Assembly: GCA_965153455.1 (NCBI GenBank) | Contig: OZ234504.1 | Span: forward strand, 4,464,001 to 4,528,000 | Length of the DNA stretch: 64,000 nt | Direction: 5' to 3' | Source of the DNA: Sphagnum compactum | Lineage: Eukaryota; Bryophyta; Sphagnopsida; Sphagnales | Shown: positions 36,770 through 48,885 of the stretch, piece after piece | How positions within the stretch are numbered: position 1 is the stretch's first letter | How the letters are laid out: every line of letters starts with the position of its first letter | Made by a program: the position numbers and the translations under genes | The notes under the pieces: model-generated | Told to the model about the DNA's origin: nothing | Database searches by the model: none | Seen by the model: only the letters and a program-made list of their open reading frames with translations

Positions 36770-38076
36770 GTTTTAGGGTTTAGGTATGTTAAGGTATTCA
36801 AGTATGTTTGTTTGAATGATTGGAATGAAAATTTGTTTGAGAGTTCCAAAATTTTACAATGTGCCAAATTTTTTGAAATTTCAGTTGCAATTGAAGGTCG
36901 GAAATGTGCCTTAAGATTGGGTAAGTCATTTAGACATTGTTATAACTTTCAAATTTTCAGAAATTAAAAAAAGAAAAGGACTAGGAATAAATTTATGAAA
37001 TTGGATGCAAAATCAAATGACACAAAACATAACAAATTTAGCATAGTTGCCATTTAGCATATGGTTGTACAAAAGGTTAACATGTAAATAATGGCAAACA
37101 AAAATAATAATAATAAAATAAGAGGTTGCAATAATTTCAATAATTTAATAATAATTTTGCAAACTTTCATATTAGCAAATATGATTTCAGATTTGGGTAG
37201 ATTATTCATAGACAACAACATGGCTGCATTAAACCAACAATCCCTTTATGTGGAATTTTATTTTATTTTTCCCCAAAACTAAATCATAAATACTTTGATA
37301 TTTTCAGTTGATCATGCATGATCACAATACATTTAATATTTGTCACATGTAGTTAGTTCAAGGACTATATTAAATAGAATATTTAGATTCCAATTTCCAT
37401 TGGGGGCGGAAAAAAAAATTGCAAAAAGATTTCAAAGTCTCCATTTTCAATTCCAAACTTAGCATCCAGTTGATGGGATAATTGAGGAATATATACAATT
37501 AATATACAATATCTACATATAATTCCATTTTGTTGAATGTGTTGGGTTAATTATTTATATTCGAAACCATCAAGATATTTGGAAATTTCAATTCTACAAG
37601 TAATTGCAAGACATGCCACATTCAGTTCAAGATATAAAATGATGGGATATGATATTTATTTTTTTAATTTTATTTTTTTATATATTTAAAACACTGAATT
37701 ATTAAAATTTGAAAATATGGAGCATGTTGCATGAATGAAACATGTTTTTTTAGGTGACTGAAAATTATGAGAAAAAATCTTTTTTTTTTTTTTTTTGGGC
37801 TATGTAGAAATGTATTGCAAATTTTCTGATAAAATGCTTCAACAGAAGGAGCTCTTATATTGTTGGTAGTACTCATGTGCTTTTGTTGAAGATCTTAAGC
37901 TTTCAGTGCACATGCATGATGGCCTCTTAGATTGAGTGATTGTTGTCAAGATCTAGAGAAGAAGAAACAAAACCCTCAATTTATAATTGAAAGAAAACCC
38001 TCTTTTTCTTCTTTGATTTGTGATATTCATACATATTTTTTTCCTCCAGTTTTTGCAGTAGAAGAAGAATTCAGTC
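36770..38076. other. AT-rich flank 5' of the prolyl 4-hydroxylase gene
   Basis: No gene is recognised. The last ~200 bp are the presumed promoter and leader of the gene starting at 38,077, but no TATA element or start site can be placed with confidence. Confidence 0.45.
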
Positions 38077-39075
38077 ATGTGGATTTTGGAGGTCTTGTTG
38101 CTTGTACTATGTTTGCTGCAATATGGAAGAGCAGCAGATGTGGAAGACTCGTCAGGATGGATGGGGGAAGTGCAATCGATCTTGAGAAGTGATGGAGAGC
38201 AAGAAGTGATCAAATTTGACCCAACTTCGGTGACCCAACTCTCGTGGAAGCCACGAGCATTTCTGGCAAAGCAATTTCTTACAGAATTTGAGTGCAATCA
38301 TTTGATTCAGCTAGCAACAGACAAGCTACAAGCATCCATGGTTGCAGATGTAAAATCTGGGAAGAGTGTGGTAAGTGAGATCCGAACAAGCTTGGGCATG
38401 TTTGTAAGGAAGGGACACGACGGAGTGGTGTCAAGAATTGAGGATCGGATTGCTGCCTGGACTTTGTTGCCAAAAGAAAATGGAGAATGTCTACAAATCC
38501 TCAGGTATCAACATGGGCAAAAGTATGAACCACATTTCGACTACTTCCTTGACACGAAGAACAAAGCTCTTGCAGGAGGTCACAGAATAGCCACAGTATT
38601 GATGTACCTCTCCGATGTCATCAAAGGAGGCGAAACAGTTTTCCCGTCTGCAGATCAAGATGATGACGATGATGATAATACTGAAGGAAGTCTTGTGAAG
38701 GATGATTCATGGTCTGAATGTGGCAAGAGAGGATTGGGTGTGAAACCCAAAAGAGGCGATGCTTTGCTCTTCTTCAACTTGCATCCTTCAGCTCAACCAG
38801 ATCCCTCAAGCTTGCATGCGGGTTGTCCTGTCTTGGAAGGCGAGAAATGGTCAGCTACAAAGTGGATCCATGTTGAAGCCTTTGAAACAGGGGAAGAAGA
38901 ACAACAACAACACAAACACAATAAGAAGAAGAACAACACTGATGTTGAGTGCGTGAATGAGGATGACAAGTGTGAGGAATGGGCTAGTTATGGTGAGTGC
39001 AAAAACAATCCTACATACATGTTGGGCACATCAGAGTTCCCTGGTGCATGCCGAAAAGCTTGCAAATTGTGTTGA
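38077..39075 (+). CDS. Prolyl 4-hydroxylase with C-terminal ShKT domain, intronless
   Basis: Predicted Fe(II)/2-oxoglutarate enzyme that hydroxylates proline in secreted glycoproteins (extensins, arabinogalactan proteins) in the ER/Golgi. The 332-aa frame is uninterrupted. It opens with a hydrophobic signal or anchor (residues 1-19). The catalytic domain follows, with H153-x-D155 (YEPHFDYF), distal H247 (SLHAGCPV) and 2-oxoglutarate lysine K257 (EGEKWSATKWIHVE). A six-cysteine ShKT module sits at 292-332 (C292, C299, C308, C325, C329, C332). Two lineage-specific low-complexity inserts are present: a poly-Asp stretch at 195-200 and a Glu/Gln/His/Lys/Asn linker at 273-288. Plant P4H genes are usually multi-exon, so the absence of introns is notable. 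An A-rich tract lies about 90 bp after the stop. Confidence 0.93.
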   Translation: MWILEVLLLVLCLLQYGRAADVEDSSGWMGEVQSILRSDGEQEVIKFDPTSVTQLSWKPRAFLAKQFLTEFECNHLIQLATDKLQASMVADVKSGKSVVSEIRTSLGMFVRKGHDGVVSRIEDRIAAWTLLPKENGECLQILRYQHGQKYEPHFDYFLDTKNKALAGGHRIATVLMYLSDVIKGGETVFPSADQDDDDDDNTEGSLVKDDSWSECGKRGLGVKPKRGDALLFFNLHPSAQPDPSSLHAGCPVLEGEKWSATKWIHVEAFETGEEEQQQHKHNKKKNNTDVECVNEDDKCEEWASYGECKNNPTYMLGTSEFPGACRKACKLC

Positions 39076-39161
39076 ATTCTTGGCTTCTAATTTGTTGCTC
39101 ATCTGAAAACAAAATTGCATCAATATGATCTAGAAAGCTAATCTTGTTACAATTTGAAGAA

Positions 39162-39188
39162 TGAGGGAAAAAAAAAATAAAAAAAATT
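39162..39188 (+). other. A-rich tract after the P4H gene
   Basis: Nearly uninterrupted A (ten A, one T, eight A) about 90 bp past the stop codon. It could be the remnant poly(A) tail of a retrocopy, or simply intergenic low complexity, which is common in this window. Confidence 0.4.
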
Positions 39189-39261
39189 TAAGAAATTCTT
39201 ATAAGTCTTTATGTCAAGGATAACACCCTCCCAGCATGGATGGCCTTCTTGATGTATGTAA

Positions 39262-39481
39262 TGGTGCATTCACACTTGATGTTAAATCAATGTTAAATGT
39301 AAATCTAGGTGGCATCCTAGGTGGCACCCAATGTTATATGGGTGATAGCTTAATGCTAAGGGAATGTTTAGTTTAACATAAAATCTTCATGATGATAAGT
39401 AAGTTTAAGTCTTAAATGACTAGTATTAAGGTGATAAGGGACTCAACACTAGAGTCCCTAACACCAAGTGTGAATGCACCT
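39262..39481 (+). mobile_element. MITE copy 2 (Tourist/Harbinger-like)
   Basis: A 220-bp element of the same family and orientation as the one at 29,907. The left end reads ggtgcattcacacttgatgt and the right end ccaagtgtgaatgcacc. Shared interior text includes 'tttaacataaaatcttcatg' and 'actcaacactagagtcccta'. Flanks are TAA on the left and TTA on the right, so the target duplication is imperfect or mutated. It sits about 190 bp downstream of the prolyl 4-hydroxylase stop. Confidence 0.85.
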
Positions 39482-40390
39482 TTAAGTGCCCTTGGGGCTC
39501 TCTACCTTGGGTGTACACTTACTTTGGAATTCTCAAATGTTTATACAAACCGTCCAAAATAAATAAATTGTAGCTATTGGGTAGCTAGTCATTATGGGAA
39601 AAAAAAGGATTCAGATGTTTAATTTTACCTTATGGAACTAATTATCCAATGATAATGAGGCCTAATTTTCGGTCCTTTCATTATAGTTACTAATGTGGCA
39701 TGTGCCATTCACCTAAGTGTGAATACAACCTTGACAATAAAACTCAATTGTGCAAAAAATATTTTTAATTTTAAATCAATTCTCAATGATTAAAAAAAAA
39801 ATAGTGAAAATTCAATATCTCTTTCACCTTATGTCTAAAAATCACATAATCACCTCCAAGAAAGAAATCTCACTAAATCGAGGGGTTTCCAACAATATAA
39901 AACTCACCCAATTTTTTTTCAAATATTGATTTTTGATTTTATTTAATTTTCCTTGTTAAATTATTCAATATTTGATAACTCTTGCACCATAGGTCTAAAC
40001 TTTAAACACTACCAAACCACCTCAATGAAACCCCTTACTCATTGAAGGCTTTCCAACATATGGATCCCAACATTGGGGAAGTCTAATTCTATGGAATGGT
40101 CTCTTCCACTTCGGAAAGTGTCCAACTTGAGGGGGTTGAGAGAAACCATTCCCTAGGTGGATTTTTCCCTTCAAATTATATGTATCCAAACTTCAAAGCA
40201 TTCATTCTTGAAGAGTATGAATAGAATGCAAAATATTTGATAATTAAGCATAAAAGAGGCTATTTGAAAAAAAAGTCATACATATGGTGACCAAAGGTTT
40301 CATTTTGCCATAAAGTATTAGTGTTATATCAATGTAGAATTTAGTGCTGCATTTAACATGAGTGAGAGAAGAAAAAGGAATGGTGGACAA
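39482..40390. other. AT-rich intergenic, no gene seen
   Basis: No exon chain or RNA gene is supported between the MITE and the telo-box-rich upstream region of the methyltransferase gene. Confidence 0.5.
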
Positions 40391-40393
40391 AAA

Positions 40394-40757
40394 TTTAGGG
40401 TTTAGAGTTTAGGGCTTTACTTGTTTCGGGTGATATGGGACTCAATTCAAGGTTTCCAGGTTTGGGGGTTTTTGGAAGTTTTTATAGGTTAAGGGTTTCT
40501 AGTTTCTGGGTTTTTTATGGGTTCTGGGAATTAAGTTTTTGGACTGAAGTATATAGGGTGGGTTCAGGGTTTAAGGGAGCTTCAGGGCTTGGGGGGTGGG
40601 GACTCTGCAAATGAATTTTGGGCTTAAAATTAGGGTTTAGGGTTAGGGTTTTTGGGTTGGGTTCCAGCCTCAGCTTCCAGGTTCAAGGGATAAGGTTTTG
40701 TAAATGAAAATTTGACTGAAAGTTCCAGGTTTAGGGTTTCTAGTTTTAGGGTTTGGG
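40394..40757 (+). promoter_or_regulatory. Telo-box cluster upstream of the PrmA-type gene
   Basis: Repeated TTTAGGG/TTAGGG-like motifs occur at 40,394-40,413, 40,629-40,653 (several units in tandem) and 40,730-40,757. All are within 460 bp of the start codon at 40,850. Telo-boxes (AAACCCTAA on the other strand) are known plant promoter elements enriched at translation-related genes, which suits a ribosomal-protein methyltransferase. Function here is inferred. Confidence 0.5.
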
Positions 40758-40849
40758 ATATTAGGGTTCCTCTGACCCCCGGGGTTCACATGCAAAACAT
40801 ATGCGCAGGGAGGCAGGAGCGAGGGAAGAAGACAGACAGACAGACAGAG

Positions 40850-43800
40850 ATGCGACCTCCATTGCGACTTCTGTCCGTGTTGTCTGCTCACTCTTCTGCA
40901 TTCAAACCCTCTCTTGCTGTGTCATTTGCCGGTAAGTTGGTCCGTCTTGAAACTTTTTTAAATTGTGAACCATTAGTGATCTGCTTCATCAGAAGACGGT
41001 TATGTCATTCTTGTATAAGTACTCAAATGTTTTTGTGTCTTCCAGAGTTTGCAATGCCATTTGAGCTGGACGCTTGTTGCTCTACACGATTCAAGAGTGA
41101 GTTTGTTTGATGGGTTTCTGAAGGGGTTCTTTCCCCCCCTCTTTTTGAGATTTGTGTTCCTCTTTGAAAGCTGCTTTCTAAGGTGGTGGGTTTCAGATGT
41201 GACTATCTGAATTTTCTTTTGTATGGAATTAGTTGGAAATCATCTCACCATCCATCTCAAGCAGGGTTTCAATCCATTCAAGAATTGAGCCTTCGGTGAT
41301 TGTGGGGATTTGAATCTTAGTGGCTTTGATATGTGCATTTGATGATTATCCATTACAGGTTGTAGGTGGATAAGAAGCAGTTTCAGTGAGAACAATCAGC
41401 GTACACCACTGCAAAGGGTGGAATGTGGAAGAAGGGACCACATTCCCAATCATGGGAAAAGGGGAGATGATGACTATTGGTTAAAGTTTTCAACTGCGCT
41501 ACCTCCAATGTTCCGGAGAGGAATTTGTGCAGAGAGTGACTCAGTCTCATCATCATACCCAATGCAGTCTGTTCGAATTACCTGTTGTGGTGCTGTTTCC
41601 GTATGTTTGTTTCCTGCCTCCTTCACTATATGGCAAACTATGTAGACAATGCATCTGCATGGTCTTGAAAATTTTCATAAAATGTGGAGACGTTGATCTC
41701 TTGAAGACATATGATAATGAGAATGTGTCACATGTTAGCAATCATGATGTTAAAAACATCCTTGACTTGTGGTTTTCTGTGGGGTTTCCCTTGTGAATGA
41801 TCTCTTGAGTTTAATGTTGGCCTGCTTTGCTGGCTTTTCTGGCCACAGGGCCTGCGTAGGGTTGACTTCATAACGGTACAGCTGAGTGCAGACTTCCAAG
41901 GGTTTAGGGTTTAGGGTCTTGAATGAAATTTGATTCATGTTACCAACAATGAGCTTAAACCTCATTGGGTGATTGCAGGATGCATTTATGGAAGCATTGA
42001 TGTGTTTTGGTGCGGGCTCTTGCAGTATTGAGGATGCACATTTGGGAGCACCCCAAGAACAGGAGGTGCATGTCTGATGTACCTTTCATCTTGCTGGTTT
42101 TACATGATGTTAATAGCTGTCAGGCATCTGTTCAGATCTTCATTTGCAGAGACAGGTTGAAGCAATTTTTTGGTTACAGGAGTGCAAATTCCTACACAGT
42201 TTTTGTTGTTGCTGAACTCAAAATACCTGGACTTGAGTTGATAGATCACAACTGGAGCTTCATTATGTCACTGAATGTGATGCAGGTTTTTTTAACTCTG
42301 ACTAATTTTCTTGCTCTTTTGGAACTGCAGATTTTTTCTGATGGCCCTGTGCCATGGACAGGTGATAAGCGACAATTATGGAATGAGGTAAAGATTCACA
42401 TCCAGGGGTATTTGCCCTATGAACCTGGGACAGTAATCACATCTATCGTTTGTTTGATGCAATTTAAATAAGTAATTCAAAAGGCCATGTTGCCAATTGC
42501 AGAGTTGCATAACTGCACTGTTTCCAGCAGGCGAGGATGTGGCTGAGGCACTGGCTATGGCTGCTGACTCAGTAGGGCTGACAGAAATGCCACAGTATGA
42601 AGTTGTAAATACTGAAGAAATCGACTGGGTTCAGCAAGTGCAGGTGTTCAGACTCTTATTTCTGGCCAGTTTTTGAAACTTATTGCCAGCTGTATTTCCA
42701 TCTTCAATTTTGCTTGATCACATGGACATTTTCTCACGATTTAGTTTTATGTTGGAATGCAGTGTCAGTTCAAGCCAATTGAGGTGGCAAAAGGCCTGTG
42801 GATAGTCCCCAAGTGGAGCACACCTCCTGTATGTCATGTGCCTTCCTGTAGGTTAGTCCTATTCTTTTGGTGAAGTCCCTTATTTGTGCATGTGCCAAGA
42901 CGTTGGCATTGATGGACCTCAAAGAGCAGTCAAACTCACTGATAGCTCATGAGACCACTGCTAGACGACTCTAGACAAGAAATGGCAGATGTGTTGATGT
43001 GGAAAGATGTAGAACCAGATGATCAATGTTGACAGATGAATCATCTCCAAGAGCTCTCAAAAAGCCTTGTGGATGTCTGTAAGGTCTCAAACAGGAAAAT
43101 GGAATCAGGAATTGAACTTCACAATGGCCTATTGTGACCATTAGCTTTGTTTCAAAACACAGAACCATTTATAATTCTTCCACTGTACGGTCTTTCTGCA
43201 AGAAGTTTTCTGGTGGAAATAATATTTGTCTAGAAGCTAGAAAATCCTTTGATGTACTCCAACAATAGGATCTAGTCTGCCGTAAAGTACCCTTTATTGG
43301 AAATTAAATTATTTGAGCTTGCTACTGATCTGCAAATTTTCCACTGAACTGCAGGACCCAGAGGCACTGAATGTGATTCTGGATCCAGGGCTTGCATTTG
43401 GCACAGGTGAGCACCCCACCACTCGCCTTTGCCTACAATGGCTGCAACATGCTGTGAGACCTGGTGACCAGATCTTAGACTATGGCACTGGCTCTGGCAT
43501 TCTTTCAATAGCTGCACTCAAGGTGATACCCTGAACTTTGAATCCCTTCTTTTCACTATGTAATTTGAAGTTTCCATACACAAGCAGCATTTCAACAACA
43601 TCTCTACCACAATGGTACTCACTCATAAGCTGCTGCTTGCTCTTGCATTTGTGACCCAAAGGCCTTAAGACCATTGCTATTGTAACCTCTTAAATGTATG
43701 AACTTCTCTGGTGTTAGAGAGCATGTTTGTTTGTCCACACATAATGGACCAATCAAATCTATAAATATCTGTAAAATGTACAATCATGTTACAGATTGAT

Positions 43801-44540
43801 AAGAGCAGGTTTTTGTGATTGTACAGATGGGGGTTGTTGGTGCTGTAGGAGTTGATATCGATCCCATGGCCATCACTTCTGCAAAATATAATGCATCCTT
43901 GAACAGTATTGAACCTCACATGTTTCAAGTCCTTGAAGCTAGTGGAGATGACAACCCCTTGACCCTTGGCAAGGGCAAGTTTGACATTGTTGTGGCCAAC
44001 ATTTTGCTGAACTCTTTGGTGCAGTTAGCCACTTGCATCGCTGCTTACACCAAACCACGAGGCCTTGTGGGCCTCTCTGGTATTCTAGTTGATCAGGTGT
44101 GATTTTATTGCTGTCTGCAGGTTCTTTTTCTTCACAACCAGAATTGTGCTGCAACTGGACAAGCAAGTGTAGCTCCTTGGATTGGATTAATTTTGTGCTT
44201 GGCATTTCTGAAACAAGGGGATGGCCAAATATGGGTTCTACCAATAATTCCAGCATGAGGGTTCTCACTATGTTGTACATTTTGACTCAGTTATGTCCTG
44301 CACACGCACACAACATGTTAGTTCCAGGCAGTTCCAGGAGCCAATGTCAATAGTTTTTGAATCCTTCTGTTTCTTCTCATTTCTTTTTTTCAAACCAATT
44401 TTGTTCTGATACCTGTGCATGGGGGAGGGTGGCAGGTTGACAGAGTACAAGAAGTGTATTCACCATTCTTGGAGGAGATTTCTGTATCCTATGATGACGG
44501 CTGGGCATGTGTGACTGGTAGGAAGAAGTTACTATTGTAA
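40850..44540 (+). CDS. PrmA-type (ribosomal protein L11) methyltransferase, 10 exons, organelle-targeted
   Basis: Predicted S-adenosylmethionine-dependent methyltransferase of organellar ribosomal protein L11. Exons are 40850-40931, 41046-41096, 41359-41600, 41979-42065, 42331-42387, 42503-42643, 42763-42828, 43355-43522, 43827-44096 and 44436-44540. Borders are GT-AG, phases are compatible, and the product is 422 aa. The N-terminus is basic and Ser/Ala-rich ([18 protein letters not shown]), typical of a plastid or mitochondrial transit peptide. PrmA signatures follow: [18 protein letters not shown] (from residue 252), [15 protein letters not shown] (SAM loop, G286-G290), GVDIDP, and VANILLNSL. 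The C-terminal reading continues past a possible donor to TAA at 44,538, which I take as the natural end. The N-terminal ~110 residues are lineage-specific. An in-frame ATG near 40,790 is an alternative start. It converges with CYP710A downstream. Confidence 0.9.
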
Positions 44541-46360
44541 GAGTTCCTTGTCTTGATGTCCACCAAGTTCAACCCCTCTCTTATATGAAGCATATGTGGT
44601 GGGTTCTCTCAGATTGAGATGTGGCGCCTGAAGAAAAGTGTGGCCCAAATCCTCACATGTTAGTAGCATATCAAGTTTCATATTGAGTATGACAGCATTT
44701 ATGCTAGTTTTTCTCACTTTTGCTCATCTGACATGCCACACTCCATCATCCAAGAGAGAGCAATATGAGGAGGGAGAACAAGATTGGAGCATGATTAGTT
44801 TGTGACAACTGTAGTAAAAAGAATTTAGATTGAAACACACTGGCCAGGCTCAGTTATCCTGTTGCAAAGTGGGAGTCGTGGAGTACTTGGGATCTTGTTG
44901 TAGGCTTGTGAGCTGCTCAATGGGTTTGCAAAGCCCTGTCCATCTGCATCCAATGTTGTACTCAATGTTATGACAGATTGAACGGGTATTTTGTGACCTC
45001 TTTTAGAAGGGCTTGCATCTTCCACACATCTGCAGAATGCTGTATCAGGAACCTGAAGGTAAGACCAGTGGCACATCTCCAGGCTGAAAAATGCATACCC
45101 AGCACGTGTTCAAAAACCAATCCATTGCTTAGCCAGCTACCTTCTCATAGAGAATCCATGAGGACTCAAAAGAATGTTATGCAATTTTTCAAAGATTATG
45201 ATGTTGGTGCTTGTTGCCATGACTATGATTCTGCCAGCCATGATCAGAATCCCAAATCTGAGGTTCTTGAGTTACATTTGCACCTTAAATGTTGTGTGTG
45301 TCACAGATTGAGCTTTGGAAGATGGTTTATGAAATTTTGATGGGCAAGGATGCAGCCAGAGCTTTGGTGCAGGATTTATGCAGATGGAAGCTTCATGTGT
45401 GTTCTGAAAACTGAAAGCTTCCAGAAGAGTGAGCTTGATGTGTTTAAACCTTGAAACACTTCTCAGAAGAACAAGCTTCATGTGCATTTTGGGGACTTTG
45501 AAAGCTCTCAGAAGAACAAGCTTCATGTATTCTCTGAGACGTTGATAAGCTCTCAGAAGAACATTCTTCATGTGTATTCCAAAACTTTCAAAGCTCTCAC
45601 AAATACAAGCTCCATGTCTGTTCAAAAACCTTGAAGCTCTTGTTATCACAACGAACTGTTAAAACTTCCTCAACATCTTAAAGCTTTGCACAGAAATCTC
45701 TTTCTCTCATTACAAAATTTGTGAAAATGAGTCGAATGGAAATTGATGCTCACAAAATCAGCTACAAGATGATAGCTCAAAGTCAAGGATTGGAAATGCA
45801 GCAACAGATATGGGTATGTCCTCTGGAATGGGAAACCAAGTCTCCCACAACTCAGATTAAGGCCTTCACCTCTGCTGTCCTTTCCACTCCAAGGGGATTC
45901 TCTCTGTTGGTTGGTAACTACTAATATTGAACACAACAACATAATTTACAAGGTACACCATGCACTGTGCATTGAAGGTCTCCAATCTCACAATTCACAA
46001 AGAAGAACAATGTACAAAGGCTCAGATGAGTAAACTGAGCAAGATTCAACAATTTCCCTCAGGTGGAGTGCATCTAGAAGTCAATATGGGCTCCCCACTG
46101 GGTGCATCTTTTTTGCATCTGTTTTACTCATGGCAAGCTTATTGCTGGTGCACAAGGACAAACACATGCAGAACCCAATATGGATTTCTGCAGCTTGTGG
46201 TCACTTGGCAAGTAATCAAGCTTTGTGAACCTATTCACCTGACCAAGAACCACTGACTTGGCCCCTTTGAAAAGGGGCCTGTTGTTTTGAAGCTTCAACT
46301 GGACATCAGTATATACGATGATAAAAATGGATGAGCCACAAATTGCTATCCACTGCCATT
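44541..46360. other. Convergent intergenic region between PrmA-type and CYP710A genes
   Basis: This holds the 3' flanks of both genes and a 45-bp tandem repeat. Open frames at 44,978-45,340 and 45,960-46,256 (+) show no family resemblance. No RNA gene is seen. Confidence 0.45.
45419..45645. repeat. ~45-bp tandem repeat, about five copies
   Basis: Text of the type 'ctctcagaagaacaagcttc' then 'atgt' recurs at about 45,461, 45,506, 45,551 and 45,595, with a diverged copy at 45,419. The 45-bp period keeps one minus-strand frame open (15-residue unit such as LLRAYQRLREYMKLV), but divergence and context argue against a real protein. Confidence 0.8.
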
Positions 46361-48885
46361 TCAAGCATTGGAGTCAGCATAAGGAGAAAGGTAAACCAAC
46401 CCACCATCTTTGGGTGCTATGGTGGGGGTGTACCTGATGTCATCACAGTCAGGAGTGCGAACCCGCTTAGCATCCACAAGAGTGGTATAGAGCGCAGTGA
46501 AGACCAGGAGCTGGTTCATGGCATACCGCTGTCCTATACACTGGTGAGGACCTGCACCAAACAGAAGCCAGTTGCGCTTGTACACTTGATCCTCCAGACG
46601 CTCAGCTGAGAACCTGTCAGGATCAAACTCATACGGGTTTGTGAATCCTTGAAATGACGACTCCAGCAGAGAAGGAAACACAATGGTGCCTTTTGGCACA
46701 GTGTATGTATCAGTGAGTGGAAAGTCATGAGCCGCTATGTGCGGCACCAGTGTTGCAGGAGGTCGGTACCTGCAACCCACCCGCAATTAGTGCACAGAAA
46801 ATGTAATGATGCACATGACTAAAGCATCACGGAGCCTCCTTTCTTGTTGACCTCCTGCCTTCATGGGAGGTGACATAGTTGTGCAGCCATAACCAGGCCT
46901 CTTTAGTTGAACAGAAATTTTCTTCACAAGACTGCTGAGCACTTTAGGTTCTGGCTCAATTAGGATGTCAACAGCTTAATAATGCAAACCTATTTGAGCT
47001 CTGTTGGCTACAATGCAGACACTTTGAAGGATTGAACCTGGAGGCAATGTGTTGGCAAATGGTAGCACCAGGCTAGTGGCTTGACACCTCATTGTGAATA
47101 TCATTTAACAGAGGAAAGAGACTACCAGACAACAGAGTGTCGGTGATTGATCCAAAAGCCTTCAGAAGTTGATTCTTGGTATGTTCTCTCTTGATATTCT
47201 CACAATGATTGGACAATGGATTGTGTGAGGGTGACTCCCCCAGACAAAGTGTGGGATGGTGGGATATCAACAGAAGAAAAAAAAAACTAAGGTCTACGAG
47301 GACAGCAGTATGAAAAGGATCACAAGAATGGCAAGGGAAAGTTATGAGAGAATATTGTTGTGGGTGTGATTGAAGGAACAAGAAAAAAGGTTGCAGTACC
47401 TGAGCACCTCCTTCACCACCATCTCTGTGTACTTCATTTTCCTCAGAAGCTCAGGTGTGAGACCTGTTGGGCTATCATGTTGCAGGAATTTCTGCTCCTG
47501 TCGTACTTTTTCCAGCATGTCTGGATGTGCTTCCAGAAGGGTTGCTGCCCATGTGATTGATGATGTTGATGCATCTTGAGCAGCAAATAAGAAGTCAAAT
47601 ACATGATACCCAATCTCTGAATCTGAGGTGTGGCGTGGCATCGGGGCTCCTGCCTCTTCTGCCTCCCTTATCTCCTTGAGAACTTCCACAATCCAGAAGT
47701 CGATCAGGCAAGCAGGCTCTTCCTCTGCCATCATCCGCACCTTACTGGCCTTTGCACAAGCTGCAAGAGTTGCAATTAGGCGAGGGACAGCCTTTTTTGC
47801 TGCATGGAAAGCAAAGCCAGGTAATGAAACGGGCAAGCTCATGAGGCCCTGGTTGAACAAATTGTAGTCATAATTGAACCGCTGCCGCTGTTCAGGAGTG
47901 AGGTATGGACCCACAAATGCGTCCTGTGATGTCTCCAGATTCATGTCCCGGATGAGGAGGCGAAGCTGAACAGGGTCATTGGATTTCTCAGCAGAAGCCA
48001 ACCATGTTGCAATATGTTTTCGGACTGTCTTCTCCTGAATGGAGATGTAGATGCCCAGTGCTTTGAGTGTGAAGAGGGGTGCCAGACGTCCCCTTAAGTC
48101 CTTGTGTTCCTGGCCAAACATGAAGATGAGATTGTCCTTGCCAAACAATTTACTGCCAAGTGGATGACCCACAAGCTGAAACGCATCAGGCCGCACATTG
48201 GCAAATATCTTGTGTGAAATCTCTGAGTCCCGCACAAAAAGAATAAAGTTACCAAGCAAAAAGTGCGAACACAACCCCACCTGCATGTGGCACAAACACT
48301 TCCATTGCATAAGGAACCACCCAGGCACATCATCTTTCAGACCACATGAATAGCAACATGAATAGGCATAAGTGATCATGTCAAAAAGATATATAAACTC
48401 TCATGAGAATCTAGAAATCCCCATGTCAAAAAGATATAAAACTCTCATGAGAATTGAGAAAATTACTCCATGTCGGAACGAGATATAGCTCTCATTAGAA
48501 TTATGAAATGTCCCATGTCAGAAAACAAAACAAAACAAAAGAAGAAGTAGAAGAGAATAGTAGAAAGTCTAGCTCCAATATTTCTCATCTTCACCTTCTT
48601 AGCTGCCACGGCCTGATCATCCCAGAACTGAGTGGGATTGCCAATCATGCTAATTACGCCACCGAGAAAAGGCAACACAAACATGGGACCTGGCAAGTGT
48701 TTCCTCTTCCACCTGAATGTCAGTTGCTCATACACCACATAGGATACCAACAAGAACCCCAACGCCATTCCCCAGCTTATCCTTTCCCATGGTGCTGCTG
48801 GTGCTGCTGCTGATTTCCATATCCCAGTACTCAGTGTACTGTTGGTTTCTATATCAGTGTAAAGCTCAGTACTCATCGTTGCCAT
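46361..48885 (-). CDS. CYP710A: CYP710A-type cytochrome P450, sterol C-22 desaturase, 3 exons
   Basis: Predicted ER-membrane P450 that introduces the C-22 double bond in the sterol side chain (for example beta-sitosterol to stigmasterol, or brassicasterol/ergosterol-type products). Minus-strand exons are 48885-48595, 48280-47400 and 46769-46361, with GT-AG borders and phases 0 and 2, giving 526 aa. An N-terminal membrane anchor (about residues 38-55) is followed by the KHLPGP hinge. Family-typical segments follow: NVRPDAFQLVGHPLGSKLFG, NLETSQDAFVGPYL, the I-helix FAAQDASTSS, the K-helix E388-V-L-R391, RPPATLVPHIA, and the heme loop FGAGPHQCIG with the axial cysteine C468. It lies tail-to-tail with the methyltransferase gene. 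The N-terminus is about 30 residues longer than in the Arabidopsis members I remember. Exact product stereochemistry cannot be read from sequence. Confidence 0.95.

Noticed and set aside
45272-45649. 125-codon minus frame with 15-residue repeats
   Set aside because: Derived from the 45-bp tandem repeat in the convergent intergenic region; no initiation context or family resemblance.
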